This document shows positions 50,480 to 58,880 of a DNA stretch of 64,000 bases, piece by piece. The notes beneath the pieces were generated by a model, which searched no databases, had not been told where the DNA came from, and was given only the letters and a program-made list of their open reading frames with translations. Each line of letters starts with the position of its first letter. The first letter of the stretch is position 1. The position numbers and the translations under genes are program-made. Source of the DNA: OMIS01 sp044350895 (GTDB taxonomy: Bacteria > Patescibacteriota > Microgenomatia > UBA1400 > PJMF01). The stretch is from the NCBI GenBank assembly GCA_044350895.1, contig JBILGT010000002.1, forward strand, positions 37,063-101,062. The letters are read 5' to 3'.

Positions 50480-50983
50480 TTAGCGTTTGTTTTTACGCAG
50501 TGCCTGAATAAGCGACCTCAGCTCATCATAGAGTATGAGCACTGTGGGTGTGATGATGCAGAGAATAAATCCCCAGGGTGATTTTATAAACCGAATGATA
50601 TATCCAAACTTGGGTATCACTCCAATCACTTTGCCAATTACTTTTTCTTCAGTTATGACTTCTACGTCTGCAGTTTGATTGGCATCACCTTTTGTTACAA
50701 ATTTTCCTGGATTTTTGGACTGCACTTCTTGAATACGGTGGGTGACTGTTCTGTCGTTTTCATCTTTGAAAGTAACCACATCTGCTTTTATATACTCAGG
50801 CTGTTTCTTAATGATGATGGCATCTCCAGTCATGATGCTTGGTTCCATTGAGCCAGATTGAACAACGTAGGTGCGCCAGGGGACAGTGTTGCGAAACCAG
50901 CTTACCAACTTGTAGCTAATAAATCCAAAAAACAAGGCAATCACAATGTAGACCACAATGTGTTTGAACGTAGTTTTTTTCAT
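50480..50983 (-). CDS. SipW-type signal peptidase I, paralogue 1
   Basis: The 167-aa protease has an N-terminal membrane helix (about residues 10-27) and a C-terminal one (about 137-155) around the catalytic domain. The Ser is in YVVQSGSMEPSIMTGD. The general base is the His of RTVTHRI, as in archaeal/SipW-type enzymes, rather than Lys. The KGDANQTADVE block is the third conserved region. It should cleave the SipW-type signal peptides of the neighbouring secreted proteins. It follows the TasA-like gene at 50989 by 5 nt. Confidence 0.9.
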   Translation of the reverse strand: MKKTTFKHIVVYIVIALFFGFISYKLVSWFRNTVPWRTYVVQSGSMEPSIMTGDAIIIKKQPEYIKADVVTFKDENDRTVTHRIQEVQSKNPGKFVTKGDANQTADVEVITEEKVIGKVIGVIPKFGYIIRFIKSPWGFILCIITPTVLILYDELRSLIQALRKNKR

Positions 50984-50988
50984 GAAGT

Positions 50989-51654
50989 TTATCTACCAGG
51001 AAGAATCTGTCGTAGGTTAAATGTAATATCAAATGACGTACTATCACTTTGCACTTCATTGCCAAAATCTTTTCCTTCAGTGGTCCAATCAATACTGACA
51101 GTAACGCTCTGCCCTGGTGGAATTGTCACTTTTCCAGCATTTGCTTTCCAGAGTGCTTCATACTGAGCTCCGTTTTCTGCTGAAAGGTCACTCGTGAAAA
51201 TTGTCCGTTCTTGATTGTTTTCCTTGAGCTTGATGACTGTTTGAATATTTTTGCCCAGCTCACCCAAATTTTCACCTGGATTGGCGCATGTAGTATCTTC
51301 AAGAGCTTCTGGCTCATTGCAGTCATTCTCAAAATTTTTAACATTGGAAAGCGCAAAACTAAATTCGCCCGGTAAACTTCCTACATTATTAATCACCCAA
51401 GATTTACCACCAGAAACTACGTTTTGTGCACCAACGCCACTTACTTGTAGACTCTCGGCTTGTTGATTGTTAATTCCTTCAACAGTCATGTCTAGCGTAC
51501 CAACTACAAAACTACTCTGGGCTGATTGTTCGCGGTCCACAAAAAGCGCTTGCGTCGTCATCAGTCCAATGACGCCTACAAGTGAAATCAGAAATAAGCT
51601 TTTGAGCAGTCCAAGTTTTCGCAGCATGGTTGTGGGTTGTTGTAATCTTCTCAT
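50989..51654 (-). CDS. TasA/camelysin-like secreted protein with SipW-type signal peptide, paralogue A
   Basis: The product is 221 aa (an internal ATG at 51627 would give 212). The leader helix (LKSLFLISLVGVIGLMTTQALF) is followed by the SipW-dependent mark SSFVVGTLDMTVEG. The beta-sandwich body shows VINNVGSLPGEFSFALSN and IPPGQSVTVSIDWTTEG, shared with the protein at 52823. TasA-type proteins assemble into extracellular fibres. It is flanked on both sides by genes of the same system, with 5-7 nt gaps, so processing and export are coordinated. Confidence 0.85.
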   Translation of the reverse strand: MRRLQQPTTMLRKLGLLKSLFLISLVGVIGLMTTQALFVDREQSAQSSFVVGTLDMTVEGINNQQAESLQVSGVGAQNVVSGGKSWVINNVGSLPGEFSFALSNVKNFENDCNEPEALEDTTCANPGENLGELGKNIQTVIKLKENNQERTIFTSDLSAENGAQYEALWKANAGKVTIPPGQSVTVSIDWTTEGKDFGNEVQSDSTSFDITFNLRQILPGR

Positions 51655-51661
51655 ACTTTAC

Positions 51662-52237
51662 CTATTCCGCCCAAGCACCAGAAGTTACTGTGTTCTGTAG
51701 TGTCTCGGTATCTGTAAAATGACTTTCTGGACTTTGACTGACAAATGAAATATTAAATGCACAGGTTTGGTTTTTTAGTGCTACATCTTTATTATTGAAC
51801 TTCACAACAAAGACAAGATCTTCCCATTTTTCTTGATCAGATAACTCACCAGAAAATGAGAGATTCATGAGATTTCCTGAATAGACAGGACTCCAATCTT
51901 GCATAATAACCCCTTCGAGACTTTGACAGAATGTATCTGAACCAGCTGTTTTTTGAACGCTGACAGAGTAGGGGAATTCAAGTTTTCCACTATTCTTAAT
52001 TCTCACTGTTTCTACCTGGAATCCACTGGGAATCATTCCAGTGACTGAGAAGAGGAGAGATTTGGAGAGCTCGTTGGCAGTGTCGTTGGTGGAGAAATCT
52101 AATGTTGTTGCTTCAAATCTATTGTTATGAACATCTTCCTGATCAAACAAATCAGCATCAGTGAATTGGGTGTACGCGGAAAACACTGCTATTAAAAACA
52201 AGCTGAGTTTAAATAGAAGTCCGAATGTTGGTCTCAT
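51662..52237 (-). CDS. Secreted protein with SipW-type signal, probable accessory fibre subunit
   Basis: The 191-aa product starts with a signal helix (LLFKLSLFLIAVFSAYTQF) followed by RFEATTLDFSTND, a variant of the TasA-family start. The rest is a probable beta-sandwich (VETVRIKNSGKLEFPYSVSVQ is the characteristic strand pair). It is more divergent than the two TasA-like paralogues and has a different C-terminus. It begins 2 nt after the SipW gene at 52240 and ends 7 nt before paralogue A. It could be the TapA-like assembly or anchoring partner (inference). Confidence 0.75.
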   Translation of the reverse strand: MRPTFGLLFKLSLFLIAVFSAYTQFTDADLFDQEDVHNNRFEATTLDFSTNDTANELSKSLLFSVTGMIPSGFQVETVRIKNSGKLEFPYSVSVQKTAGSDTFCQSLEGVIMQDWSPVYSGNLMNLSFSGELSDQEKWEDLVFVVKFNNKDVALKNQTCAFNISFVSQSPESHFTDTETLQNTVTSGAWAE

Positions 52238-52239
52238 GT

Positions 52240-52743
52240 TTAGGACTGAGTATTGTCATGCTTTTTTGGTTTTTCTTTAAAAATTTCACTACCCACGATC
52301 AAGATGAGTGGAATGGCGATAAGTAAAAACATACCAAATGGCTGCTGACTGTGAACGAGCAGATATCCAGCTTTTGGAATTCTAAACTGGTATTTTCCTA
52401 CGATATTTTGTTGCGTGATTGGATCTGGGTCGGTGGCTTGGTTGTTATCACCTTTGGTGGTGAGCTTGCCCTCATCATCACTCAAAATACGGTGAGTGAC
52501 GGTTCTATTAGCAGCATCGTGGAACGTCACAATGTCATCTTTTTGATACGCATTTTGTGGTTTGATAAAAATAACATCCCCAGTCATGATTGTGGGCTCC
52601 ATTGAACCTGACTGGACGATAAAACTTCTGAGTGGGAGTGGACTTGATTTGCTATTTGAAGCAGTTGTTGCAAAGCTAACGAGCACAAATGCAACGTAAA
52701 AAATCCAGAAAATACTACTGATAAATTGAAATGCTTTTTCCAT
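52240..52743 (-). CDS. SipW-type signal peptidase I, paralogue 2
   Basis: The 167-aa protein is a clear paralogue of the enzyme at 50480: FIVQSGSMEPTIMTGDVIFI with the Ser nucleophile, RTVTHRI with the His base, KGDNNQATDPDPI, and membrane helices at both ends. It lies between the TasA-like gene at 52823 and the accessory subunit gene. Having two dedicated peptidases in one locus of 3 kb suggests cargo specialisation. It is preceded by a hairpin that could reduce its expression relative to the upstream structural gene. Confidence 0.9.
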   Translation of the reverse strand: MEKAFQFISSIFWIFYVAFVLVSFATTASNSKSSPLPLRSFIVQSGSMEPTIMTGDVIFIKPQNAYQKDDIVTFHDAANRTVTHRILSDDEGKLTTKGDNNQATDPDPITQQNIVGKYQFRIPKAGYLLVHSQQPFGMFLLIAIPLILIVGSEIFKEKPKKHDNTQS

Positions 52744-52763
52744 ATTATTTCTTTAAAACGCTA

Positions 52764-52789
52764 ATACGGAGGGCTTTCACCCTCCGTAT
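52764..52789 (-). terminator. Strong hairpin between the TasA-like gene and sipW, possible attenuating terminator
   Basis: A perfect 10-bp stem (ATACGGAGGG / CCCTCCGTAT) has a 6-nt loop. On the minus strand it is followed by TAGCGTTTTAAAG, a weak T stretch, so it may be a partial terminator or a 3'-end stabiliser that gives more TasA-like mRNA than sipW mRNA. Confidence 0.6.
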
Positions 52790-52822
52790 GCTTAGTACTC
52801 GTCGATCCACTCCTCAACTAAG

Positions 52823-53461
52823 TTAAGAAGGGTTTACTTGTGTCAAATCAAATTGTGCTTGGAAACTTAATCCATCACTTTGGATTTCGTTGCCATAGGT
52901 AGCTGGGTCGTTTGCCCAGTTCATTTTGACTTTAACTGTTGCTCCAGCAGGAACTGCTACTGTGCCAGCGTTAGTATTCCACTGTGTAGCATATTGGCCT
53001 TGATTTGAAGTTGCCAATGTTGAGGTTACAACAGCATCTTCTTCATCATAGTTACCATCGTTGTCGGTATCAATTTTGACAACAGCTGTGGTAGCTGCAC
53101 CTAGTTCACCGAGTGCATCTGCTGCACAAGCTGGCTCTGTCACTAATTCTGGCTCATTACAACCATTCTCAGTGTTGGTAATACTGTTAAGACGGAATGT
53201 GAGATTGCCTGGAACAGTACCAGCGTTTCGAATTGTCCATTCCTTTTCACCGGTCACAGTGCCATCTACACCGATGTTATCAACATTGATACTTTCAAAT
53301 GCAGTGCCGTTTTGGCCATCTACAGTCATATCCAATGTTCCAGCAGCAAATGTGTTTGAAGCTGAAGTCTCTGTATCACTGAAGAGAGCTTGGGTAAGTG
53401 CGTAACCGCCTCCGATGAGTGCTGAGACGATGATGAGAAAGAGCAGGGCTTTCTTTTTCAT
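52823..53461 (-). CDS. TasA/camelysin-like secreted protein, paralogue B (probable main fibre subunit)
   Basis: The 212-aa product has a classical SipW-type leader, LLFLIIVSALIGGGYAL, then QALFSDTETSASNTFAAGTLDM, and a beta-sandwich with WTIRNAGTVPGNLTFRLNS and VPAGATVKVKMNWAND. The DTDNDGNYDEED segment is a calcium-binding-like Asp loop. Unlike most genes here it has a Shine-Dalgarno (GAAAGG) 7 nt before the ATG and a real leader. It is the first gene of the operon and is followed by the hairpin, so it is probably the most abundant product, a TasA-type fibre or coat protein. Confidence 0.88.
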   Translation of the reverse strand: MKKKALLFLIIVSALIGGGYALTQALFSDTETSASNTFAAGTLDMTVDGQNGTAFESINVDNIGVDGTVTGEKEWTIRNAGTVPGNLTFRLNSITNTENGCNEPELVTEPACAADALGELGAATTAVVKIDTDNDGNYDEEDAVVTSTLATSNQGQYATQWNTNAGTVAVPAGATVKVKMNWANDPATYGNEIQSDGLSFQAQFDLTQVNPS

Positions 53462-53706
53462 TGATGAACCTTTCTTTTTATAATATGTACATATTTATTT
53501 TTTTATGGACGAAATACTACACATTTTAAGTGTAGATAAAGTCCAATAAATATGCATTTTTGATTGACCGATCAGCTCAACTAATCTGGATTTTCAAAAA
53601 ATGGCATATTTATATTCATTTATAAAAATAAATAAAATAAATCACTTACTACAATACTTATAATTGAAATAGGTAGTCAACTAGATACAAATAGCTATTA
53701 ACTAGA
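53462..53706 (-). promoter_or_regulatory. AT-rich intergenic region with promoter of the TasA/SipW operon
   Basis: This 245-base gap has no gene. On the minus strand it contains the Shine-Dalgarno GAAAGG (53474-53469) and a -10-like TATTAT (53485-53480). The rest is very AT-rich with repeated AATAAATAAATA-type runs and could bind nucleoid proteins. Confidence 0.5.
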
Positions 53707-54837
53707 TCATTTGCCTTCTGATGGGTGTTTTTTGCGTCTACGTTTGATGATGAAAAATATAAAAAGCACTAGTAATAGTATAATACAAAAATGTATGTAA
53801 AATGTGCGTAGCATGAATCTATTATTCGCCTTTTGTGTGGGGTTATCCACAGAACTATCTACTTCAGTTTGAGCGCCGAGTACTTTCCCTTCATTTTTTT
53901 GACCAATTACTTCTTCTGTATTACTAAGATTCCCATGATTTTGATTTTCCTTGGGTGTGGGAGGTACTTTTTTTCGTTCCAAGATAACTTGCTTCGATGT
54001 TGGCCCAATGGCGCATCCTGAGCGAGCAGTAATACTGAAAAAGTAGTTTTTCTGTGGTGATAATCCTTGGGGTGAATACTCGGTTGTGTTCCCGACATCA
54101 ATGGTGGGGTAGAGCAACTCGCCATCGGTAGTTCCAAAAGTGAGCTGATAGTTTGTTGCATTTGGCAGCGAGTTCCATCTCAGTTTTGTAGTAGTGAGAT
54201 TATTGGGGTTTGGAATACTTGTAAGGTTGAGAGTTCCTTTTGGTGGTGTGTTGCTGCAAGGTTGAGGTGTTGGTGCTCCTGGATTCTGTGATGGCTTTTG
54301 AGAGGGAAGAGGTGCGGGTTCTTTGATAGATTCATCACAACTAAAGCTGAGGTCAAAATCAACAGTTGCAGTGCTCCCTTGGTACTCATTCCCTGCTGAT
54401 TTATTAAATAGTACATTCCAACTGTATTCACGCATTGTCGCTGCATTGAGTGTATCAATGTACAGTGGAGTTTCTGTTGTGAGTAACTTTCTTAGTGGAA
54501 AAGCGGTCAGTGGGGTATCTTTGGAAGTAACAGACAGTGTTAACTCATCCGACAAATCACTCTCTGAGTATGAACCGCTATGACGGGCTCGTACTCCCAG
54601 TTCGCAACCTTCGTCTTTTCGCTGATTATGAATACTCACTATTCTGTTGACGCTTTCGCCAGGAACCATATTGTCCGCAGTAAAGAATGGAGCATCAGAA
54701 GTAGAACTTTCACAAGCACCCTTCTGAGTACAGCGAATCACAATGTGCTGTTGGTCTGAAATAGCAAAAACACGATTGGGAACGGCTAGGAAAATAACAC
54801 AACAACACAGAACAGTGGAAAAAAAACGCCAAAACAT
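53707..54837 (-). CDS. Surface protein with beta-sandwich, FN3-like domain and C-terminal membrane anchor
   Basis: The 376-aa product has a signal peptide (cleavage near NRVFAIS), a first beta domain (DNMVPGESVNRIVSIHNQ, the TasA-like strand pattern), a Pro-rich spacer (about residues 185-205), an FN3-like domain (TTTKLRWNSLPNATNYQLTF and ENY-type strands), then a polar linker, a membrane helix (IHFCIILLLVLFIFFII) and a basic tail (KRRRKKHPSEGK). The anchor is like that of LPXTG-less wall proteins. It lies upstream of the TasA operon on the same strand and may attach the fibre to the cell (inference). Confidence 0.75.
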   Translation of the reverse strand: MFWRFFSTVLCCCVIFLAVPNRVFAISDQQHIVIRCTQKGACESSTSDAPFFTADNMVPGESVNRIVSIHNQRKDEGCELGVRARHSGSYSESDLSDELTLSVTSKDTPLTAFPLRKLLTTETPLYIDTLNAATMREYSWNVLFNKSAGNEYQGSTATVDFDLSFSCDESIKEPAPLPSQKPSQNPGAPTPQPCSNTPPKGTLNLTSIPNPNNLTTTKLRWNSLPNATNYQLTFGTTDGELLYPTIDVGNTTEYSPQGLSPQKNYFFSITARSGCAIGPTSKQVILERKKVPPTPKENQNHGNLSNTEEVIGQKNEGKVLGAQTEVDSSVDNPTQKANNRFMLRTFYIHFCIILLLVLFIFFIIKRRRKKHPSEGK

Positions 54838-54843
54838 GGTGCC

Positions 54844-54849
54844 AGTATA
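54844..54849 (-). promoter_or_regulatory. -10 box (TATACT) of the anchored surface protein gene
   Basis: The minus strand reads TATACT, ending only 6 nt before the ATG at 54837, a leaderless-type arrangement. Confidence 0.5.
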
Positions 54850-54864
54850 CTCGATTCTAAAAGG

Positions 54865-56661
54865 TTATATACCTTTGAGGTATTTCGCAGACCAAGGTCT
54901 GTAGTTGGATTTATATTCTTCTTCACGAATTACTTTTCCATTTTTATCTTTAACTATATTTTTGAAGCTTGCTTGTATTCCTGCTGCTGCCCAGTCTACT
55001 TGTACTGTTTTACCAGGAGGGAGACTTGGATCGGGAATATATACTGGGGGTGGGGCAGCCTGGAAATTCCATGTTTTATGATCTACGATTTCTGCGGTTC
55101 TGCCATCAGAAGTTCCGTATAGTTCAAAGAACATATAGAGGTTTTTACTGTCAGCCTCTCCATATACTAAAATATGATGTCCTGTATCATTTTTAAATCT
55201 GAAGTCGGTCTCCCCTGAATATACGGTGGCATCAATTCCTGGCTTGCGATCTAGCTCGTAGTAACTTACGCGGTAACTATGTGGCAGTCTTCTCGTCACT
55301 GGTAGTCCAGCATTTAATACTGATCTAAATAGTGTTGTACTAACCTGACACACGCCGCCGCCATCTCCTAGAACTGTTCTGTTTCCTTGAATAACGTAGG
55401 CAGATTTAAAGCCAGTTGCTCCAGAGACCTCTCCGAGATGTTTGTTAAAGGAGTACTCTTCGCCAGGTTTGATAATGTCGAGAGAAATTCGTGATGCTGC
55501 CAATCCAACATTGTGAACGCGATTGGGAATGCTATGCGCGTAATAACTTTCTCCAAACCCAATCCGCTCGGCTACTCCAATATCATTGGTTTGTGAGAGT
55601 GACTTCTTGGGCGGTAGCTCAGCTAAAATTAATTTCTTTTCAAATTCAAGTTTCTTGTCATCAGTATTAGTAGTAATTTCGTTCAAAATAGCAGTGAGTT
55701 CTTTAAGGTTCTCAGCTCTGTTGAGTGTCAGTCCATTTTTTGGCGGAATAAATTTTTTGACAGTACTGGTTGCAGCATCATACTCAAATACTGGTTCCTG
55801 TGGGGGGCGGTTCACTTGTTTCTCCCAAGTTTCAAAGAGTATCGTTGTTTGTTTTTGATTGATTCCTGTAGGCAGTGCTAAAAGACTGACCAGTTGCTTA
55901 TCTGAAAGGGTAAGTGGAACGCCTTCTTTGGTAAATTTGACTGTTTTGCCTACAAATTTTTTACCACGCTCAAGACTAGGGTCAACCTGGTCTGCCGTAA
56001 GCACTGCACCGACACTAGCCACGGGTGCTGAAAGCTCAAATACACCGCTTTGGATGTTTTCCAATAGTTTTTCTTTTGTCTTATCAACGTCAACGGCTCG
56101 TCCAATTTCTCCGGTGTCAACAGTCAAAGATGCGGTTGCACCGCTTGTTTTTAAAATGAGCGCAGGTTCAATAGGAGGAACAGCAACTTTATCTTGAAGA
56201 TTCGATATAAATGTCTCCAATTTTTCAGGACGGTATGAAATACGTAGTGAGATGTGTTGTGGTGTAAAGTATCGACGTAACACCGTGTAGACGCGCCAGT
56301 GAAGCTGAGTTGTTTCTGGTATTTTAACCAATGTATTGACTGCTTCAGCAGTTTCATAATTGGCACCCAAGTTTGTTGAGCTAGTTGCTACCAAAATATC
56401 GTCTACTCGAAGTGTTACTGTGTGAGCTGGAGGAGTGGTGAACTGCTCAGTCAGGATCTTTTTCGCCTCTGAAACTTCAACATTCCCAAGTGGTACGCCT
56501 TCTATAGTAGTAACTAGTGGAAGATGCGATTTGGCATTAAAGTAAACTAGTAGTAAAATACCGCTGATGATGCAGCTAAAACCAGCAAAAGCTAAGCCAA
56601 TTGTTGTTGCTTTTGCAGTTTTGGTAGAAAGAATAGTAAAATAAGGTTTGTATTCCGACAT
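54865..56661 (-). CDS. VanW-family protein with peptidoglycan-binding-like repeats
   Basis: I chose the ATG at 56661 (598 aa), which places the membrane helix (IGLAFAGFSCIISGILLLVYF) near the N-terminus. Two PG_binding_4-type repeats (about residues 45-330) are followed by the VanW domain: NVGLAASRISLDIIKPGEEYSFN, VIQGNRTVLGDGGGVCQVSTTLF and GLPVTRRLPHSYRVSYYE. The C-terminus has a G5-like or unassigned tail. Its role is unknown but envelope-linked. An upstream in-frame start at 56703 would add a Cys-containing segment without a hydrophobic gain. Confidence 0.9.
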   Translation of the reverse strand: MSEYKPYFTILSTKTAKATTIGLAFAGFSCIISGILLLVYFNAKSHLPLVTTIEGVPLGNVEVSEAKKILTEQFTTPPAHTVTLRVDDILVATSSTNLGANYETAEAVNTLVKIPETTQLHWRVYTVLRRYFTPQHISLRISYRPEKLETFISNLQDKVAVPPIEPALILKTSGATASLTVDTGEIGRAVDVDKTKEKLLENIQSGVFELSAPVASVGAVLTADQVDPSLERGKKFVGKTVKFTKEGVPLTLSDKQLVSLLALPTGINQKQTTILFETWEKQVNRPPQEPVFEYDAATSTVKKFIPPKNGLTLNRAENLKELTAILNEITTNTDDKKLEFEKKLILAELPPKKSLSQTNDIGVAERIGFGESYYAHSIPNRVHNVGLAASRISLDIIKPGEEYSFNKHLGEVSGATGFKSAYVIQGNRTVLGDGGGVCQVSTTLFRSVLNAGLPVTRRLPHSYRVSYYELDRKPGIDATVYSGETDFRFKNDTGHHILVYGEADSKNLYMFFELYGTSDGRTAEIVDHKTWNFQAAPPPVYIPDPSLPPGKTVQVDWAAAGIQASFKNIVKDKNGKVIREEEYKSNYRPWSAKYLKGI

Positions 56662-56763
56662 ACATGCTCTGCTTGTGTTATCATGTAGTAAGACTACTAA
56701 CACAAATAGCGTTGTTTACTATTGTGTCAGAATACCCCGTATCATACCAGCAGTAGTCACCGT

Positions 56764-58827
56764 ATGCCCGCTCCATTACCGAAACCTGCCACACCACCAG
56801 CTCCTAAACCAGTTGCTCCTGCAAACATGGCACCTCCTGCAATACCTCCACAGCAACCACCACAAGTTTCTGGTGTAAAAAATGTGAGTCCTACTAGTCC
56901 TGTTGCAGGCCGTACTTCAATTCCTCCTGCTCGACCAGTTGTTCAACAGCCACCAGCTGTGGTAAAACCACCTCAGCCAGCTGCTCCTGTTGTCACTCAA
57001 CCCACTACTGTTCCAACTCCAGTTGCACCTTCAATGCAATCTCAAGCTCAGAAGCAAGTTTTTCCCACAAACATGGCCCCTCCAGCTATACCACAACAAC
57101 AATCACCACAGATTTTGGCACAACGTCCACCAGCTGCACCTGGAACTATTCCTACTCCAGCTGGATCACGACTGCCAGTACGACCAGTTGCTCCTGGAGC
57201 GCCCCAGCAACCAGTGAGAATTCAACAGCCACCGCAAACATTAACAGCACTTTCTTCAATGGCAAGTAATCGCCTCCCAACTGGTGCAGGTACTCAAGGA
57301 CCAACTACTCCTCAGACACCACCACCAAGTAAAGGAGGAACAAAAGCTACTCCCGAAATGCCACAGAAACCTACTGTGACCGCAACGCCACAAGCTCCCA
57401 AATCTCCTCAATTTGTTGAAACTAAAAAATCACCACTCAGATTTTTGCCAATAATTGGTGGTGTGATTCTCTTACTCTTTATCTTGGGCTTTGTTGCATT
57501 TAGATATCTCGGATTAGGTGGTAGTTCAACCTCAAGTGTTAGTAATTCTGGTACAACCCCAACTGGAGGTCAAACAGGCGGTGTTTCTGGTGGAACAACT
57601 TCAGGAACATCTGGACAAGCCGCACAACCTACAACTAAGAAAGTGACATTAGAATATTGGGGTTTGTGGGAACCATCTGAAACTATGGACTCTATTATTA
57701 AGGATTACGAGACAGCAAATCCTGGTACTACTATTAAATACAATAAACAGTCACATAAAGACTACAGAACTAGATTGCAAAATGCTTTGACTTCAGAAAA
57801 TGGTCCCGATATCTTCAGATTCCATGCTTCATGGGTGCCTATGCTGAAGCAGAATTTGGCTCCACTGCCATCCTCAGTTATGTCGGCCAATGAATATCAA
57901 TCCACCTTCTATCCTGTGGCGGTCAGTCAGCTTCAAGTGAATGGTCAACTTGTAGGTATTCCACTTATGTATGATGGAATTGTTCTGTTTTATAACACCG
58001 ATGTATTCCAAACAGCAGTGCTTGAACCACCAAAAACTTGGTCGGATTTACGTAACGCAGCAACAAAGCTTACGGTAAAAGAGGGAAGTACTATCAAGAG
58101 AGCGGGTGTTGCTCTGGGTAATACTTCAAATGTTGAGCACTTTTCAGATGTACTTGCGGTATTGATGCTCCAAAACGGGGCAGACTTAACCAAGCCGAAC
58201 TCTGCTGAAGTTCGCGATGCACTATTGTTCTATACCAACTTTATTAAAACAGATGATGTCTGGGATCCCGCACTGCCTACATCAACAGTTGCTTTTGCAC
58301 GAGGTGATGTCGCGATGATGTTCGCTCCTTCCTGGAGAGCTCACGAAATTAAGTTAATGAATCCAAATCTTAAGTTTTCTACAGCGCCACTTCCACAGCT
58401 TTCTGATAAACGTGTAGCTTGGGGAACGTATTGGGCAGAAGGTGTGAACCCTAAGAGTAGTAACAAAGATGAGTCCTGGAAGTTTACAAAATATTTAAGT
58501 TCCAAAGACGTACAGCAGAAACTATTTGCTTCACAATCTCAGACTCGTACGTTTGGAGAGCTGTATTCACGTCGTGATTTGGCAGATGTTATGGCAAAAG
58601 ATCCCCTGCTGAGTGCATTTGCTCAAGATGCACCATATGCACAGAGTTGGTATCTAAATTCATATACCCATGATGCTGGTGTAAATGATCAGTTAATTCA
58701 ATACTACAGAGATGCAATTAACAGTCTCCTTGAAGGCAAACAGATGGAAGATGTTCAAAAAACACTTGATCAAGGTGTGTCTCAAGTTATTCGCCAATAC
58801 GGCATTACTGCACAGCCCGCCAAGTAG
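56764..58827 (+). CDS. Membrane-anchored family 1 solute-binding protein with long Pro-rich N-terminus
   Basis: The ATG at 56764 gives 687 aa. Residues 1 to about 225 are Pro/Gln/Ala-rich, probably disordered and on the cytoplasmic side. A membrane helix follows (LPIIGGVILLLFILGFVAF), then a Ser/Thr/Gly linker, and from about 295 an extracellular solute-binding domain of the MalE/UgpB type: TLEYWGLWEPSETMDSIIKDYE, ENGPDIFRFHASW and VGIPLMYDGIVLFYNTDVF. No ABC permease or ATPase lies nearby. It could bind sugars or act as a sensor. A long cytoplasmic tail is unusual for a binding protein. Confidence 0.85.
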   Translation: MPAPLPKPATPPAPKPVAPANMAPPAIPPQQPPQVSGVKNVSPTSPVAGRTSIPPARPVVQQPPAVVKPPQPAAPVVTQPTTVPTPVAPSMQSQAQKQVFPTNMAPPAIPQQQSPQILAQRPPAAPGTIPTPAGSRLPVRPVAPGAPQQPVRIQQPPQTLTALSSMASNRLPTGAGTQGPTTPQTPPPSKGGTKATPEMPQKPTVTATPQAPKSPQFVETKKSPLRFLPIIGGVILLLFILGFVAFRYLGLGGSSTSSVSNSGTTPTGGQTGGVSGGTTSGTSGQAAQPTTKKVTLEYWGLWEPSETMDSIIKDYETANPGTTIKYNKQSHKDYRTRLQNALTSENGPDIFRFHASWVPMLKQNLAPLPSSVMSANEYQSTFYPVAVSQLQVNGQLVGIPLMYDGIVLFYNTDVFQTAVLEPPKTWSDLRNAATKLTVKEGSTIKRAGVALGNTSNVEHFSDVLAVLMLQNGADLTKPNSAEVRDALLFYTNFIKTDDVWDPALPTSTVAFARGDVAMMFAPSWRAHEIKLMNPNLKFSTAPLPQLSDKRVAWGTYWAEGVNPKSSNKDESWKFTKYLSSKDVQQKLFASQSQTRTFGELYSRRDLADVMAKDPLLSAFAQDAPYAQSWYLNSYTHDAGVNDQLIQYYRDAINSLLEGKQMEDVQKTLDQGVSQVIRQYGITAQPAK

Positions 58828-58866
58828 CATGCCACTTTTCCCAAAGCGAGATGCTCGTGTTCTGAG

Positions 58867-58872
58867 TATAAT
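58867..58872 (+). promoter_or_regulatory. -10 box (TATAAT) of the nucleotidyltransferase gene
   Basis: A perfect TATAAT ends 8 nt before the ATG at 58881. It gives this gene its own leaderless-type promoter although the previous gene ends only 53 nt upstream. Confidence 0.6.
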
Positions 58873-58880
58873 CCAGCTAC

